Shown here piece by piece: positions 24,977 to 34,007 of a DNA stretch of 64,000 bases. The translations under genes were made by a program, and so were the position numbers. This DNA is from Erythrobacter sp. F6033 (lineage in GTDB: Bacteria > Pseudomonadota > Alphaproteobacteria > Sphingomonadales > Sphingomonadaceae). The notes below the pieces were generated by a model. That model did no database searches. It was not told the DNA's origin and worked only from the letters and a program-made list of their open reading frames with translations. How positions within the stretch are numbered: the first letter of the stretch is position 1; each line of letters begins with the position of its first letter. The stretch spans positions 2,108,001 through 2,172,000 of the forward strand of contig NZ_JALKAZ010000001.1 in assembly GCF_023016005.1 (NCBI RefSeq), written 5' to 3'.

Positions 24977-25735
24977 TCAGGTGTAAGCCCAGTCAAGCAA
25001 ATCGACACTGTCCATCGCTCCGCTTACGTCGGGATGGATGTGCGCAATCGCCTTGCCAGCTTTCTTCATGCCGCCGCGCAAATAGGGCTTTAGCGCTGCC
25101 TCCGCTGGGCCAGTGCCATAACCGTGCAAGGCGGCGAACAAAGCCGTTGCCGTGACCAATGCCTGCTCCGAAAGGTAGCCGTTCGCCGACGATCGCCACC
25201 CGGCCCACTCACCATCGGTGAACTGTTCGAAACTGCGAGCCGAATTGGCAAGAAACACCCCGAAACCGATATAGACCGCTGCGCAGTCTGTTGCATGCTC
25301 CAGCAAGTCCGGGCCGCCCGGAGGATCGCCGGCATTCACGAGCAGATAATGGCAAAGCTCATGTGCGAATGTCGCGGTAAGCGCATCCGGATCGCGAAGC
25401 ATTTGCGACGAATACCGGATCACAGCCTCCCCATTTTCAACCGAGAATGTCCCGCAAGCAGCGCCGCCTTCATGCGTGAGATGCGGGGACGAGACGGGAT
25501 CGCCGACAGCAACTTTCTGCAACCGACACGGCCATTCCTCCATCCCCGCGATGCCGCGCACTGCCTCGAACAGCTCTGGCCCTGTCCGCGCTTCGAGCAG
25601 CGCGGGATGATCCGGCAACACGAATTCAGGCCGGATATGCGCATCGCCCAACACTGTGCGCAGCCAGGCGAAACAGGCGACAAGCCAGTCGAACTCGTCC
25701 CGGGAAATCGGCGGCTTGGGTTTAAAGAACGGCAT
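24977..25735 (-). CDS. HExxH-containing protein, putative zinc metallopeptidase
   Basis: A 252-residue soluble protein with FAHELCHYLLV (about 145), an HExxH zinc-binding signature, followed about 20 residues later by EHATDCAAVYIGFG, where a third ligand (Glu or Asp) could lie. No signal peptide. I do not recognise a named family. By motif it is a gluzincin-like peptidase or a protein derived from one. The N-terminus is Pro/Lys-rich. It stops about 100 bp upstream of the XRE operon on the same strand, but the operators between them suggest separate transcription. It is divergent from the lysozyme gene. Confidence 0.65.
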   Translation of the reverse strand: MPFFKPKPPISRDEFDWLVACFAWLRTVLGDAHIRPEFVLPDHPALLEARTGPELFEAVRGIAGMEEWPCRLQKVAVGDPVSSPHLTHEGGAACGTFSVENGEAVIRYSSQMLRDPDALTATFAHELCHYLLVNAGDPPGGPDLLEHATDCAAVYIGFGVFLANSARSFEQFTDGEWAGWRSSANGYLSEQALVTATALFAALHGYGTGPAEAALKPYLRGGMKKAGKAIAHIHPDVSGAMDSVDLLDWAYT

Positions 25736-25853
25736 GGCGCATTGCTGACAAAGCGGGCGTGTTTGTTCAAGCCCTTCTTCATATGCGTTTTCCTACTCAC
25801 AGATTATCTGCCAACTGAGCCGGTCTCCCCTTCCCCCAAACGGAGATCCAGCA

Positions 25854-26504
25854 ATGCCAGAGAGCCGTAAGCCTCTATTCGATACCGTCCGCTCCGTGCT
25901 CAAACGTGGCTTTCGCCAGTCCGAAGTCGACGCCATCGACACCGCGATTGACCGCGTGTTTGAACGCAAAGGTGAAAGCGCATCAGGCGTCCCCCATATC
26001 AAACCCTCGCGGCCAATATCAGCAGATACGCCGCGCACAATCGGACCGGATGGCATTGCCATCATCAAGCAATTCGAAGGCTGCGCGCGGCTGCGCCGTG
26101 ATGGCTTGGTCGCAGCCTATCCTGATCCCGGAACTGGCGGCGCGCCGTGGACGATCGGCTGGGGCGCAACGCGCGGCGGTCTTCACGGATTTGTCGGGCA
26201 AGATACCGTCTGGACACAGGCGCAATGCGACGAGCGTTTAGAGGAAGACCTAAAACGTTATGCCGCCGACGTTGCCCGCGCGATTGGAAGCACGCCCACA
26301 ACTCAGCCGCAATTCGATGCCATGGTCAGCTTTCACTACAACACCGGAGCAATCGCCCGCGCGACCTTGACCAAGAAGCATGTTGCAGGTGATTACGAAG
26401 GCGCTGCGGCAGAATTCGCACGCTGGAACAAAGCCGGTGGGCGCGTGCTGAAGGGATTGATTAGGCGGCGCAGCGCCGAAATGGCGCTGTACCGCCGTCA
26501 ATAA
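25854..26504 (+). CDS. GH24-family lysozyme (endolysin-like muramidase)
   Basis: 216 residues. The C-terminal ~150 form a phage-type lysozyme with catalytic Glu75 (KQFEGCARL), Asp91 (YPDPGTGG) and Thr100 (WTIGWGAT), matching the E-D-T pattern of T4-like muramidases, and FHYNTGAIA further on. The N-terminal 60 residues (LFDTVRSVLKRGF, EVDAIDTAID) are a short helical extension without a signal peptide. No holin, spanin or phage structural genes are nearby, so it is a solitary chromosomal copy, either a prophage relic put to cellular use or a peptidoglycan-remodelling enzyme. Its 3' end overlaps the convergent tamB end by 7 bp. Confidence 0.87.
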   Translation: MPESRKPLFDTVRSVLKRGFRQSEVDAIDTAIDRVFERKGESASGVPHIKPSRPISADTPRTIGPDGIAIIKQFEGCARLRRDGLVAAYPDPGTGGAPWTIGWGATRGGLHGFVGQDTVWTQAQCDERLEEDLKRYAADVARAIGSTPTTQPQFDAMVSFHYNTGAIARATLTKKHVAGDYEGAAAEFARWNKAGGRVLKGLIRRRSAEMALYRRQ

Positions 26505-29500
26505 TCCCGGCTGATTTCGGCAAGCACGCTGTCACGCCCGATGGTCGACACAGTGCCCAGCAAGGCAAGCCAGCCGGTGACACGGTACTCGACCGACGTG
26601 GCGCTGTAGCCGCGGCCATCGGTCACGATTTCAACATAGAAACGCCGCCCGATATTCTTGCCAAGGGCAACGCCGGTGCCGCGCCCAATGGCGGGATCGG
26701 CGCTGACGATCCGCAGCTGGTCGAGGCCGATTGACCGGCGCAGATCGCCGATAGGATCAAGCCCGCCTCCGCCACCGCGCAGCGAGGCTAGCGCCGCGCC
26801 AAGCTGTAGCGCGTCGGTCGCCGAGAGCGACGTGACCGATCCGCCGAAAAGCAATTGCGCGAGGATTTCTTCCTCGGGCAAAGCAGGTTCGGAAGAGAAG
26901 GTGACTTGCGGCGTCTGGGCATTTCCGGTGATCGCAACCGTGACATCGGTTCCATTCGCGTCGGTTTCTGCAAGCATATTGATACGCGGATCAATTGGCC
27001 GGTTCACATCGAATGTGATGCGGCCTTCGGTCATATCAAACCGCGTGCCAGCGAAGGTGTAGTCGCCGCGCACCAGGCGCGCCTCCCCGCCGAGGCGAGG
27101 GTCATTCACTGTGCCACGCAAAGCGATGTCGACGCCCCATTCGCTATCGAGGCCAAGGCCGCCCACCGCCACCCGGCTCGGCGCCGATGCATTGATCAGA
27201 TACCGCCAAGAACTTGCCGCGCTGCGTGCGGTCGCGCCGTTTGTGTCGCGGCGATTGATTTCGCGCGTGGCAATTGTGGGAAGCGACATATCCTCCGCCG
27301 CTATCCCGAGAGCCCAGCTTGCGCGGTCAATTTTAACGCGCCCTGCGATTGTGCCGCCGACTCCGTCAGAGACGATACGGAGCGGCCCTGTGATCGTCGC
27401 ATCCAGACCGCTCGCATTGAGCAATCGCGCATTTGACGCTGCGGCGCGCAAATCGAGCCGGGGACCGCGGCTGCCGCTCATCGCGGCAAGGTCTACAGTA
27501 CCGCTGCCGCTAACCTTCCCGCCGCCGCGCGTTGTGCCGGCAAAGCGGGTCAAAGTCAGGGTCGATCCGGCAAAGCGACCACGCGCGGTGACATCATCAA
27601 TGTCAGTGCCGGAAATCGCACTTTGCAATCGCAGATCATCGCTGGCGAGATTACCCGTGATACGGGGATTGTTGAGCGTGCCAACCGCTTTGGCGTTCAC
27701 GCTGATCGGGCCAGTAAGATCAAAGGTTTCGATGGCCGCGAGCCGCCACAAGGAACTGGCCGCGCCGTCATAGGCAAAGCTGGCATCAAGCCGGCCATTC
27801 ATAATCCGCCGCGCAAGGTCGCTTCCACCACTCAAAGATGTGACCCGCGCATCGAGGCGGCCCAGGCGGTTACCATCTTCGCGCAGGCGCGCTCCGACGA
27901 CCAGCGAGCTGCCTGTTAGATCGGCGACTGCAAGCACATCCATCGGCGTAGAGGACAGGATTAGTCCAGACCGCGTGAAATCGTCGATCCGCACGCGAGC
28001 GCTTGCGGTGGGTGCGGCGTTTCCGCTCTGGTTCCAGTTCACAATGCCGGAGAGCCTACCACCGAGGCCGAGTTCGCTGCCGATCAGATCGGCAAGGCGC
28101 AGCGGCATTTGCGACAATTGCGCCTTGAGAGAGGTTTCTCCGCCGCCCAGTTCGCCTTCGACAATGGCATATCCACGCGCAAAACCGATCTGTGTTGGCG
28201 CGAGCGACCAGCCGCCATCACTTTGGGCTGACAGAACAGCGCGGCGCGGCATGGTGATCGGACGCCCGCCATATTCGCCGCGCGCCAGCACTGCGATCCG
28301 CTCTGGCGTAACATCGCCGTCAAACTTCAGTGAGAATCGATCACTGCGGCGCCCAGCAATGGAAGCTTTTACATCGCCGCGCCCGTCGACCACTTCCGCA
28401 TTGGCGGCAAACTCCGCAATCGACAACGCCCCATATGCAAAGCCGGAGCCTCTGACATCGGCGAGGATGCGGCTGGCCCCGCCGCCAAAGGTGCCGCTTG
28501 CGTCAATATCCGCGTTCGTCAGTGAGATCGGCGTGTCGCCTCCGAAACGCGCTTGTCTTGCGGTGAGATCAAGATCGAAGCCTTGCGCGCCGCCCGCTGC
28601 GGGGGCCAAGGCAACAGTCCCATCGAGACCTCCGCCCGAAAGCGCGAGATTGCCCGAAACTCCCGCATCGGCAAGCGAGAGGTCGCCTGTCACGTTCGTG
28701 CGATACACCTGCAAACGCTCGATCGCGATTTGCGTCGCACCATTTGCGGGCAGGACCAGTTCAAGCGCGCCGTCAAACGGCCCGAGCAGCGATCCGCCGC
28801 TTGTATCAATCGCAAAGCCATTGTCGCTAGGCGCGATGGCCAAGCGCACATCCGCCAGGCCCGCAGCCGGATACGGATCAGCAAGAATCAATGTCGCGCG
28901 CGGCCCATCGCCTGCCAGTTCGGCGTCGACAGTGAACGGGCCATAATCGACATGGCGACCGCTCCCTGCGAGGCTGGTCCGCTCACCGACAATCCGGCTG
29001 TCAAAGCGGGCGGCTAGCCGCTCGCTATCCAACTCAACATCGCGCAACACAATCGGCTGGTCCGCAGCCATGCCGAAGGCGCCTTGGAACGTCAGCCGCT
29101 CACCAGCGACATTGGCGACGCTGGCATTGGTGACGTCATCCAGTCGTCCGGCAAGGTTGGCCCGGATGCTCCACGGTGTCTGCGTGCCAAATCTCGCCAC
29201 AAGTTTGGCATTGGCATTCACCGTGCCAATCCCGTCGAGCGCCAGACCGCGCGCGTTCACTGGACCAGCGAGCGCATAAACGCCGCTTGCGGTATCCCCG
29301 CGCAGCGCCAAACCGGCATCTAGCGAAGGAAAAGTAAGCCTCGCTTCATCGGTCGTCAGACGCGTGCCCGCATAGGTCAGTGTGCCCTTAAGTGTGCCGC
29401 CAACGAGCTCTGGATCTATGCTCTCATTGCCGGTGACGACGCGCTCAACGCTCGCGTCCAGCGGCAAAGAAAGGATGCTGTCGCGAAATATGGCTGAGCT

Positions 29501-30712
29501 CGATTGCGCAAGATTCTGCAGCACAGTGGTGCCCGCCTGCAGTTCGCTCACAGACAGATTGTGCTGAATTGTCAGATCGTTGAACGATCCATCAATCACG
29601 CCGGTGAGACGCGCACCGCGAAGCTCTACGGCATCGCCGAGGATCGACGGATTGCGAACAATTGCCGCGACATCGAAATCGGAGAAACTGTTTCCGGCAA
29701 GATCGACATTGCCGTTGCCGCGCACGTCTATTCCCGACGAAACCGCTCTAATCTGACCGTCAAACTCGCTGTCTTCCAGCGTGCCGGTCAGTGCGAGAGA
29801 CAGAGCGCGTCCGGAGGCTCTTCGCAGGATTGTACCAGGCGTAAAATCAGGATCGACCTGTCCCAGCAGGCCATAAGTGCCGGCATCATTGGTGATCTGA
29901 AACGCGGCAAACCGGCTCGCTTCGCCTTCGATTGGCTGGCGCGTCACCAAAGCGTGCCCCAGCCAGCGGGTCCAAGTGCCTTCGCCTTCGACGCGCGCTT
30001 CGTAACCGGAGCCTAGCCCCGCCATCTGGGCAATCGGCCCATCTGCAGCGGCCTTGTAATCCAGCGAAATATCGAACCGATCACCGTCGGGCTCTGAATC
30101 CAGCAGGAGCGCAATCCGATCTTCGCGGCCAAAGGCTCCGTCCGCATCAATCAATGCGCGGCCGGACCGGATGTCCACTTCGCTCGAAAAATTGAAGCTG
30201 TGAGCCTGATCGCCAGCAACACCGGGAGCGAGGACAAAGTCCTCAATAGCCAGCTTGTCGATGCGGATATCGAAGTCCGGCAGGAGCGGCGCATCCGGAT
30301 CACCGGGAAGCAATTCGGGCAGGCGCTCCAGCCTGCCGCGCCGCGCCGTAAGCTCGCGCACATCGAGGCCGCTCCATAACCACGCCAGCGGGTTCCAGTC
30401 GATTTCCGCTTCGGGGATGACCAGAAATTCGCCCTTGGGATCACTCAGTACCACATCGCGTAGCACGGCCTGACCATAAATGTCGCCTTCGATCCGGCCC
30501 ACTTCAAACCGCAATCCGGATGCAGGTGCCACCTGTGCAATCTGATCCGCGACGAAGCGCTTTCCAATCGGCGAGCTCAGGAACAACGCGCCCAGCAGGA
30601 TCGGCGCTAGGATAATCGCGAGCAGCCAGCCGAGCCGTTTCAGCCAGCGGCGTTTACGCTTGCGCTCGGGCGTTTGATCTTCACCCGCTTCAATTGCGCC
30701 TTCGTTCTCCAT
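26498..30712 (-). CDS. tamB: TamB, translocation and assembly module inner-membrane subunit (AsmA-like)
   Basis: A 1404-residue protein anchored by one N-terminal membrane helix (LGWLLAIILAPILLGALFL), with a very long beta-rich periplasmic domain and a C-terminal DUF490/TamB domain (FTFDVNRPIDPRINMLAETDA-like region, then EEEILAQLLFGGS). TamB bridges the periplasm to TamA and is implicated in autotransporter assembly and anterograde phospholipid transport. Its start overlaps the tamA stop (TGATG), so the pair is translationally coupled. Length is at the upper end for the family. An autotransporter substrate candidate lies 5 kb away at 18.4 kb. Confidence 0.95.
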   Translation of the reverse strand: MENEGAIEAGEDQTPERKRKRRWLKRLGWLLAIILAPILLGALFLSSPIGKRFVADQIAQVAPASGLRFEVGRIEGDIYGQAVLRDVVLSDPKGEFLVIPEAEIDWNPLAWLWSGLDVRELTARRGRLERLPELLPGDPDAPLLPDFDIRIDKLAIEDFVLAPGVAGDQAHSFNFSSEVDIRSGRALIDADGAFGREDRIALLLDSEPDGDRFDISLDYKAAADGPIAQMAGLGSGYEARVEGEGTWTRWLGHALVTRQPIEGEASRFAAFQITNDAGTYGLLGQVDPDFTPGTILRRASGRALSLALTGTLEDSEFDGQIRAVSSGIDVRGNGNVDLAGNSFSDFDVAAIVRNPSILGDAVELRGARLTGVIDGSFNDLTIQHNLSVSELQAGTTVLQNLAQSSSAIFRDSILSLPLDASVERVVTGNESIDPELVGGTLKGTLTYAGTRLTTDEARLTFPSLDAGLALRGDTASGVYALAGPVNARGLALDGIGTVNANAKLVARFGTQTPWSIRANLAGRLDDVTNASVANVAGERLTFQGAFGMAADQPIVLRDVELDSERLAARFDSRIVGERTSLAGSGRHVDYGPFTVDAELAGDGPRATLILADPYPAAGLADVRLAIAPSDNGFAIDTSGGSLLGPFDGALELVLPANGATQIAIERLQVYRTNVTGDLSLADAGVSGNLALSGGGLDGTVALAPAAGGAQGFDLDLTARQARFGGDTPISLTNADIDASGTFGGGASRILADVRGSGFAYGALSIAEFAANAEVVDGRGDVKASIAGRRSDRFSLKFDGDVTPERIAVLARGEYGGRPITMPRRAVLSAQSDGGWSLAPTQIGFARGYAIVEGELGGGETSLKAQLSQMPLRLADLIGSELGLGGRLSGIVNWNQSGNAAPTASARVRIDDFTRSGLILSSTPMDVLAVADLTGSSLVVGARLREDGNRLGRLDARVTSLSGGSDLARRIMNGRLDASFAYDGAASSLWRLAAIETFDLTGPISVNAKAVGTLNNPRITGNLASDDLRLQSAISGTDIDDVTARGRFAGSTLTLTRFAGTTRGGGKVSGSGTVDLAAMSGSRGPRLDLRAAASNARLLNASGLDATITGPLRIVSDGVGGTIAGRVKIDRASWALGIAAEDMSLPTIATREINRRDTNGATARSAASSWRYLINASAPSRVAVGGLGLDSEWGVDIALRGTVNDPRLGGEARLVRGDYTFAGTRFDMTEGRITFDVNRPIDPRINMLAETDANGTDVTVAITGNAQTPQVTFSSEPALPEEEILAQLLFGGSVTSLSATDALQLGAALASLRGGGGGLDPIGDLRRSIGLDQLRIVSADPAIGRGTGVALGKNIGRRFYVEIVTDGRGYSATSVEYRVTGWLALLGTVSTIGRDSVLAEISRDY

Positions 30713-32916
30713 CAGAACGCCTGACCGAGACTGACATAGACCACGACGGGCGCATCGAATTCAGTCGGATTAAGCGGCGTGCCAACATCCACGCGGATGG
30801 GACCGAAGCTGGTTTTATAGCGGACACCAACACCGGCGCCATATTGGATGAAGCGAAAATCGGGTGTTGAGCCCAAGGAAACCGATCCGGCGTCGACAAA
30901 CGGCACGATCTCAACAGCACCATCGAGAAAGCCTGTTTGAATGCGCGCTTCCAGAGACAGCTCGACTAGCGAGCCCCCTCCGGTCGGTTCGCCCAGATCA
31001 TTGCGCGGGCCAATACCCTGGAATCCATATCCGCGCACCGAACCGCCGCCGCCTGCGTAAAGCCGGCGCGATGGCGCGATCAGCCCTGCATCGGCGCCTA
31101 GGATGCTCGCGGCTCGGACGCGCCCTGCGAAGACCGTGTCGCCAACCGATTGGTAGTAACTCACATCACCCTGCGCGCGCAGATAGAACGTTTCCGTACC
31201 GACTGAGCGCGAGACTTCTGGCGCGAGGAAGCCCGTCACACGGTACCCCTCGGTTGGGTCGAGCAGATCATCGCTGGAATCAAGCGTAGCGCTGCCGAAC
31301 AAGCCAAAGATTGTGTAGGTCTGGCGCGGTCGTTCGATCCCGCCGATGATCCGGTTTCGTTCATCGGTGTAGAGAGCCTCTGCCCCAACTTGCCAGCTCA
31401 ATGGTTTCTGGAAAAGCAGGTTGGATACCCGTTCAAACGAACCGCGTAATGCCACTGTGCGCGCATCAACCGCTTCGGTCTCGATATCGCTGGCATAAGC
31501 ATCAACCGTAAGGATCTGGTCCCGGTCGCGGAAATTGTTCTTCTTGAACGTCACACTGGCGAGTTGTTCGCGCGTGCCGAAAATCCCCCGCAACTTTAGC
31601 GAACCTTCGGGCGGGAACAGGTTGCGGTGTTCCCAGCTCGCCTCCAGCTTCACGCCGTCTTCGGTGCCGTAACCGATTGCGCCCGCAATCGTGCGCAGTG
31701 GTGCACGCTCGAAATCAACATTCAGCTCAACTTGCCCAGGTGCCCCGTCCTGCGGAGGCGCGATCTCGCGCGGCTGGACAGTGACGCTGGTGACAAGGCC
31801 GGTAGCCAGGATCGCGCGGCGTAGGTCCGCTTGCAAACTGGCCTGATAGACATCGCCTTCCTCGAACCGGGCAATGCGCGACAGATGCCTGCCTGACAGG
31901 AACCGCGCATCTTCGCTGCTGATCCCGCCGAACACATATTTCCCGCCCGGCTGCACGGGCAAAGACAGGTCGCCCTCGGTGCGAGCATGATCAATCAGCA
32001 ATTCGGGCGCATCGACTTCGGCAAATGGATACCCATTCTCGCCCAATGCGAGACGAAGGTCTGTTTCTTCAGCGACAATCCGGTCTGACTGCAGAGGGTC
32101 GCCCGATTGGATCGCGAAACTGTCTCGAAGGATGCCGTAATCGGGAGCGGTGTCGAGCGCGCCGAAATCGATTTCCCCAAAGGTATACCTATCCCCCGGG
32201 AGCACATCGAAGCGAACCTGAGGGTCCGTGTCCACGGCCTCTCCGCCTTCATCACCGCCGCGACGTCCGCCTGAAAGCTGGCGCACAACTTCGCCATCGT
32301 AATAACCGTAAGTGCGCAGCATATCGGTCAGCAGGGTTTCATCCGCCCGCGCCCGCGCCGCGAGCTGCGGCACCGTGTCATCGCCGCTTTCTAACGCCTC
32401 AATGGTGGAAAGCGCCCGGAACCGCTCGATAAAGTTGGTGCGTTCGGGAAAGAGATCATTGTCTTCCGGAAAAGCGAGGATCAATTCATCGCTGATCGTA
32501 AACTCTTCCAGCGCGGGCAGCTCGACAAGATCGGGCGCATCAATTTCGGCAATCGCGGTGACAGCGGGATCGGGTTCAAGACGGTCTGGCTCCGGGATTT
32601 CAAACCCGTCCAGTGCAGCGGATATCGCCGGATCGGTCGGGCTCTCCAACTGATCCTCCGCCGCTTCCGATACGTCAGCCACATCGGCTTCGGAGCGGGC
32701 AGGAGCGTTGTCTTGTCCGGCCCACTCTTCCGCATTGGTCACCGCATCACGCGGGATTAGCTCATCGAGAGAAAGATCATTGAGCGTGGGCGCTGGCGGT
32801 TGGCTCGGCTGCTCTGTCTGTACGGTTTCATCACTGCCGCCTGCCTCTTGCGCATGAACATAGCTTCCCGCCAAGGCCAGTGCGCTTGCCGCGCACAGCC
32901 GAGCCGCGAGGACCAT
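30712..32916 (-). CDS. tamA: TamA, outer-membrane Omp85-family assembly protein
   Basis: About 734 residues. A signal peptide (MVLAARLCAASALALAGSYV, then HAQ) is followed by an unusually long acidic, Pro/Glu/Asp-rich stretch (to about 150), POTRA domains and a 16-strand barrel with LYAGGGGSVRGYGFQGIGP, the conserved Omp85 motif, and a C-terminal Phe (YVSLGQAF). It works with TamB in outer-membrane protein assembly or lipid transport. I prefer the ATG at 32916 because the frame upstream begins with TTG and lacks a Shine-Dalgarno sequence. The acidic N-terminal insert is longer than in enterobacterial TamA (about 577 residues), which explains the extra length. Confidence 0.93.
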   Translation of the reverse strand: MVLAARLCAASALALAGSYVHAQEAGGSDETVQTEQPSQPPAPTLNDLSLDELIPRDAVTNAEEWAGQDNAPARSEADVADVSEAAEDQLESPTDPAISAALDGFEIPEPDRLEPDPAVTAIAEIDAPDLVELPALEEFTISDELILAFPEDNDLFPERTNFIERFRALSTIEALESGDDTVPQLAARARADETLLTDMLRTYGYYDGEVVRQLSGGRRGGDEGGEAVDTDPQVRFDVLPGDRYTFGEIDFGALDTAPDYGILRDSFAIQSGDPLQSDRIVAEETDLRLALGENGYPFAEVDAPELLIDHARTEGDLSLPVQPGGKYVFGGISSEDARFLSGRHLSRIARFEEGDVYQASLQADLRRAILATGLVTSVTVQPREIAPPQDGAPGQVELNVDFERAPLRTIAGAIGYGTEDGVKLEASWEHRNLFPPEGSLKLRGIFGTREQLASVTFKKNNFRDRDQILTVDAYASDIETEAVDARTVALRGSFERVSNLLFQKPLSWQVGAEALYTDERNRIIGGIERPRQTYTIFGLFGSATLDSSDDLLDPTEGYRVTGFLAPEVSRSVGTETFYLRAQGDVSYYQSVGDTVFAGRVRAASILGADAGLIAPSRRLYAGGGGSVRGYGFQGIGPRNDLGEPTGGGSLVELSLEARIQTGFLDGAVEIVPFVDAGSVSLGSTPDFRFIQYGAGVGVRYKTSFGPIRVDVGTPLNPTEFDAPVVVYVSLGQAF

Positions 32917-32940
32917 ATTCAATTGTAAGTAGGGCAAATA

Positions 32941-33786
32941 TTAGCTCGCTGGAAATTTGACCGGTTGCCCGTCCTTACCCCTGCGACCGCCAATTGTTCC
33001 AGCCTTTTCGGCGCGAGGTGCTGTGGCCTCGGCGATCAGTTTGCTTTGCTGATCGCTGTCCATCCGCTTCCACCCGTCTCGCGTGAGCTGTTCGAGCGGG
33101 CGATAACGCACTTTATATTGCATGCGCGGCGATCCATCGACCCAATAGCCAAGATAGACATAAGGCAGACCAGTTTCGCGTGCGCGGGAAATGTGATCTA
33201 GGATGATGTAATTGCCCAGCCCGGCGCGTGCTGTGTGTTCAGGATCATAGAACGAGTAGATCATCGAAAGGCCATCGCCCTGACGATCTGTCAGGCATGC
33301 GCCGATCAATTTGCCCGGTTCACCATTTACGGTTGGCTCGCGATATTCGACGAGGCTGCTGGTGACCGGCGTATGCTCGACCATGTCGGCATAATCCATT
33401 TCATCCATCGCCGACATGCCCCCATCAGGATGGCGAACCGACAGATATTTGGTCAGCAGTTCAAACTGCTCATCGGTCGCCCATGGACGACATTCTGTTA
33501 CGACCAGATCGCGGTTGCGCTTCAGATCGCGTTTTTGTGTGCTGGACGGTTTAAATTCGCTGGCGGCAACACGCACCGATACACAGGCCTGACAGTCCAA
33601 GCAGCTGGGGCGGTAGGCGACAGTCTGACTGCGACGAAAACCGATACGGCCAAGCGCCTCGTTCAGCTGATCCGCATGCTCACCCTTCAGCTCTGTAAAT
33701 ACCTTACGCTCTTGGCGCCCGGGTAGATACGGACACGGCGCAGGGCTCGTCACAAAAAACCGGGGGAAGCGAATTGGGGCCGTCAC
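32941..33786 (-). CDS. bpt: Aspartate/glutamate leucyltransferase (bacterial protein transferase)
   Basis: It transfers leucine from leucyl-tRNA to N-terminal Asp or Glu of proteins, making N-end-rule substrates for ClpS/ClpAP. 281 residues. The ATE-N domain has [16 protein letters not shown] and the Cys pair [12 protein letters not shown], and the ATE-C domain has [17 protein letters not shown] and [20 protein letters not shown] start at 33786. It precedes tamA in the same direction with a 24 bp gap to the tamA ATG, so it may be co-transcribed. The arginyl-transferase label often given to such proteins is less likely, because the alphaproteobacterial form is Bpt. Confidence 0.93.
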   Translation of the reverse strand: MTAPIRFPRFFVTSPAPCPYLPGRQERKVFTELKGEHADQLNEALGRIGFRRSQTVAYRPSCLDCQACVSVRVAASEFKPSSTQKRDLKRNRDLVVTECRPWATDEQFELLTKYLSVRHPDGGMSAMDEMDYADMVEHTPVTSSLVEYREPTVNGEPGKLIGACLTDRQGDGLSMIYSFYDPEHTARAGLGNYIILDHISRARETGLPYVYLGYWVDGSPRMQYKVRYRPLEQLTRDGWKRMDSDQQSKLIAEATAPRAEKAGTIGGRRGKDGQPVKFPAS

Positions 33787-34007
33787 GGGTCGGCTTGGTC
33801 CTCTCTAGCGGGAATCGGCTCGGGGCCGCGTTAAGACAATCTTATGCCTGCTTGGGCGGCGCGGTAAAAGAGTCTTAACTATGAATCGTGGTGAATAAAG
33901 GCTTACTTTGCACAGAGCATCGTGTCACCCGGCACAAGTGATTCAAAGCGGGACACAAATTTGCAAGGCGTTGCGCTAGTCTCTGTCAGAGCCAGCCAGA
34001 CGCTCGA
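33787..34007. other. Intergenic region between bpt and ilvA
   Basis: 220 bases between same-strand genes. It contains an 8-bp inverted repeat GTTAAGAC (33830-33837) / GTCTTAAC (33872-33879) with a long spacer, possibly a regulator site or ilvA-side transcript end. No terminator with a T-run was seen. Confidence 0.3.

Noticed and set aside
26498..26504. Lysozyme-tamB 7-bp overlap as a sign of frameshift
   Set aside because: Both genes end normally with intact C-termini. A short convergent overlap is common in compact genomes.
28553..29017. Long plus-strand ORFs inside tamB (several of 60-370 codons)
   Set aside because: These are shadows of the tamB reading frame, with Arg/Ser/Pro-rich translations and no start signals.
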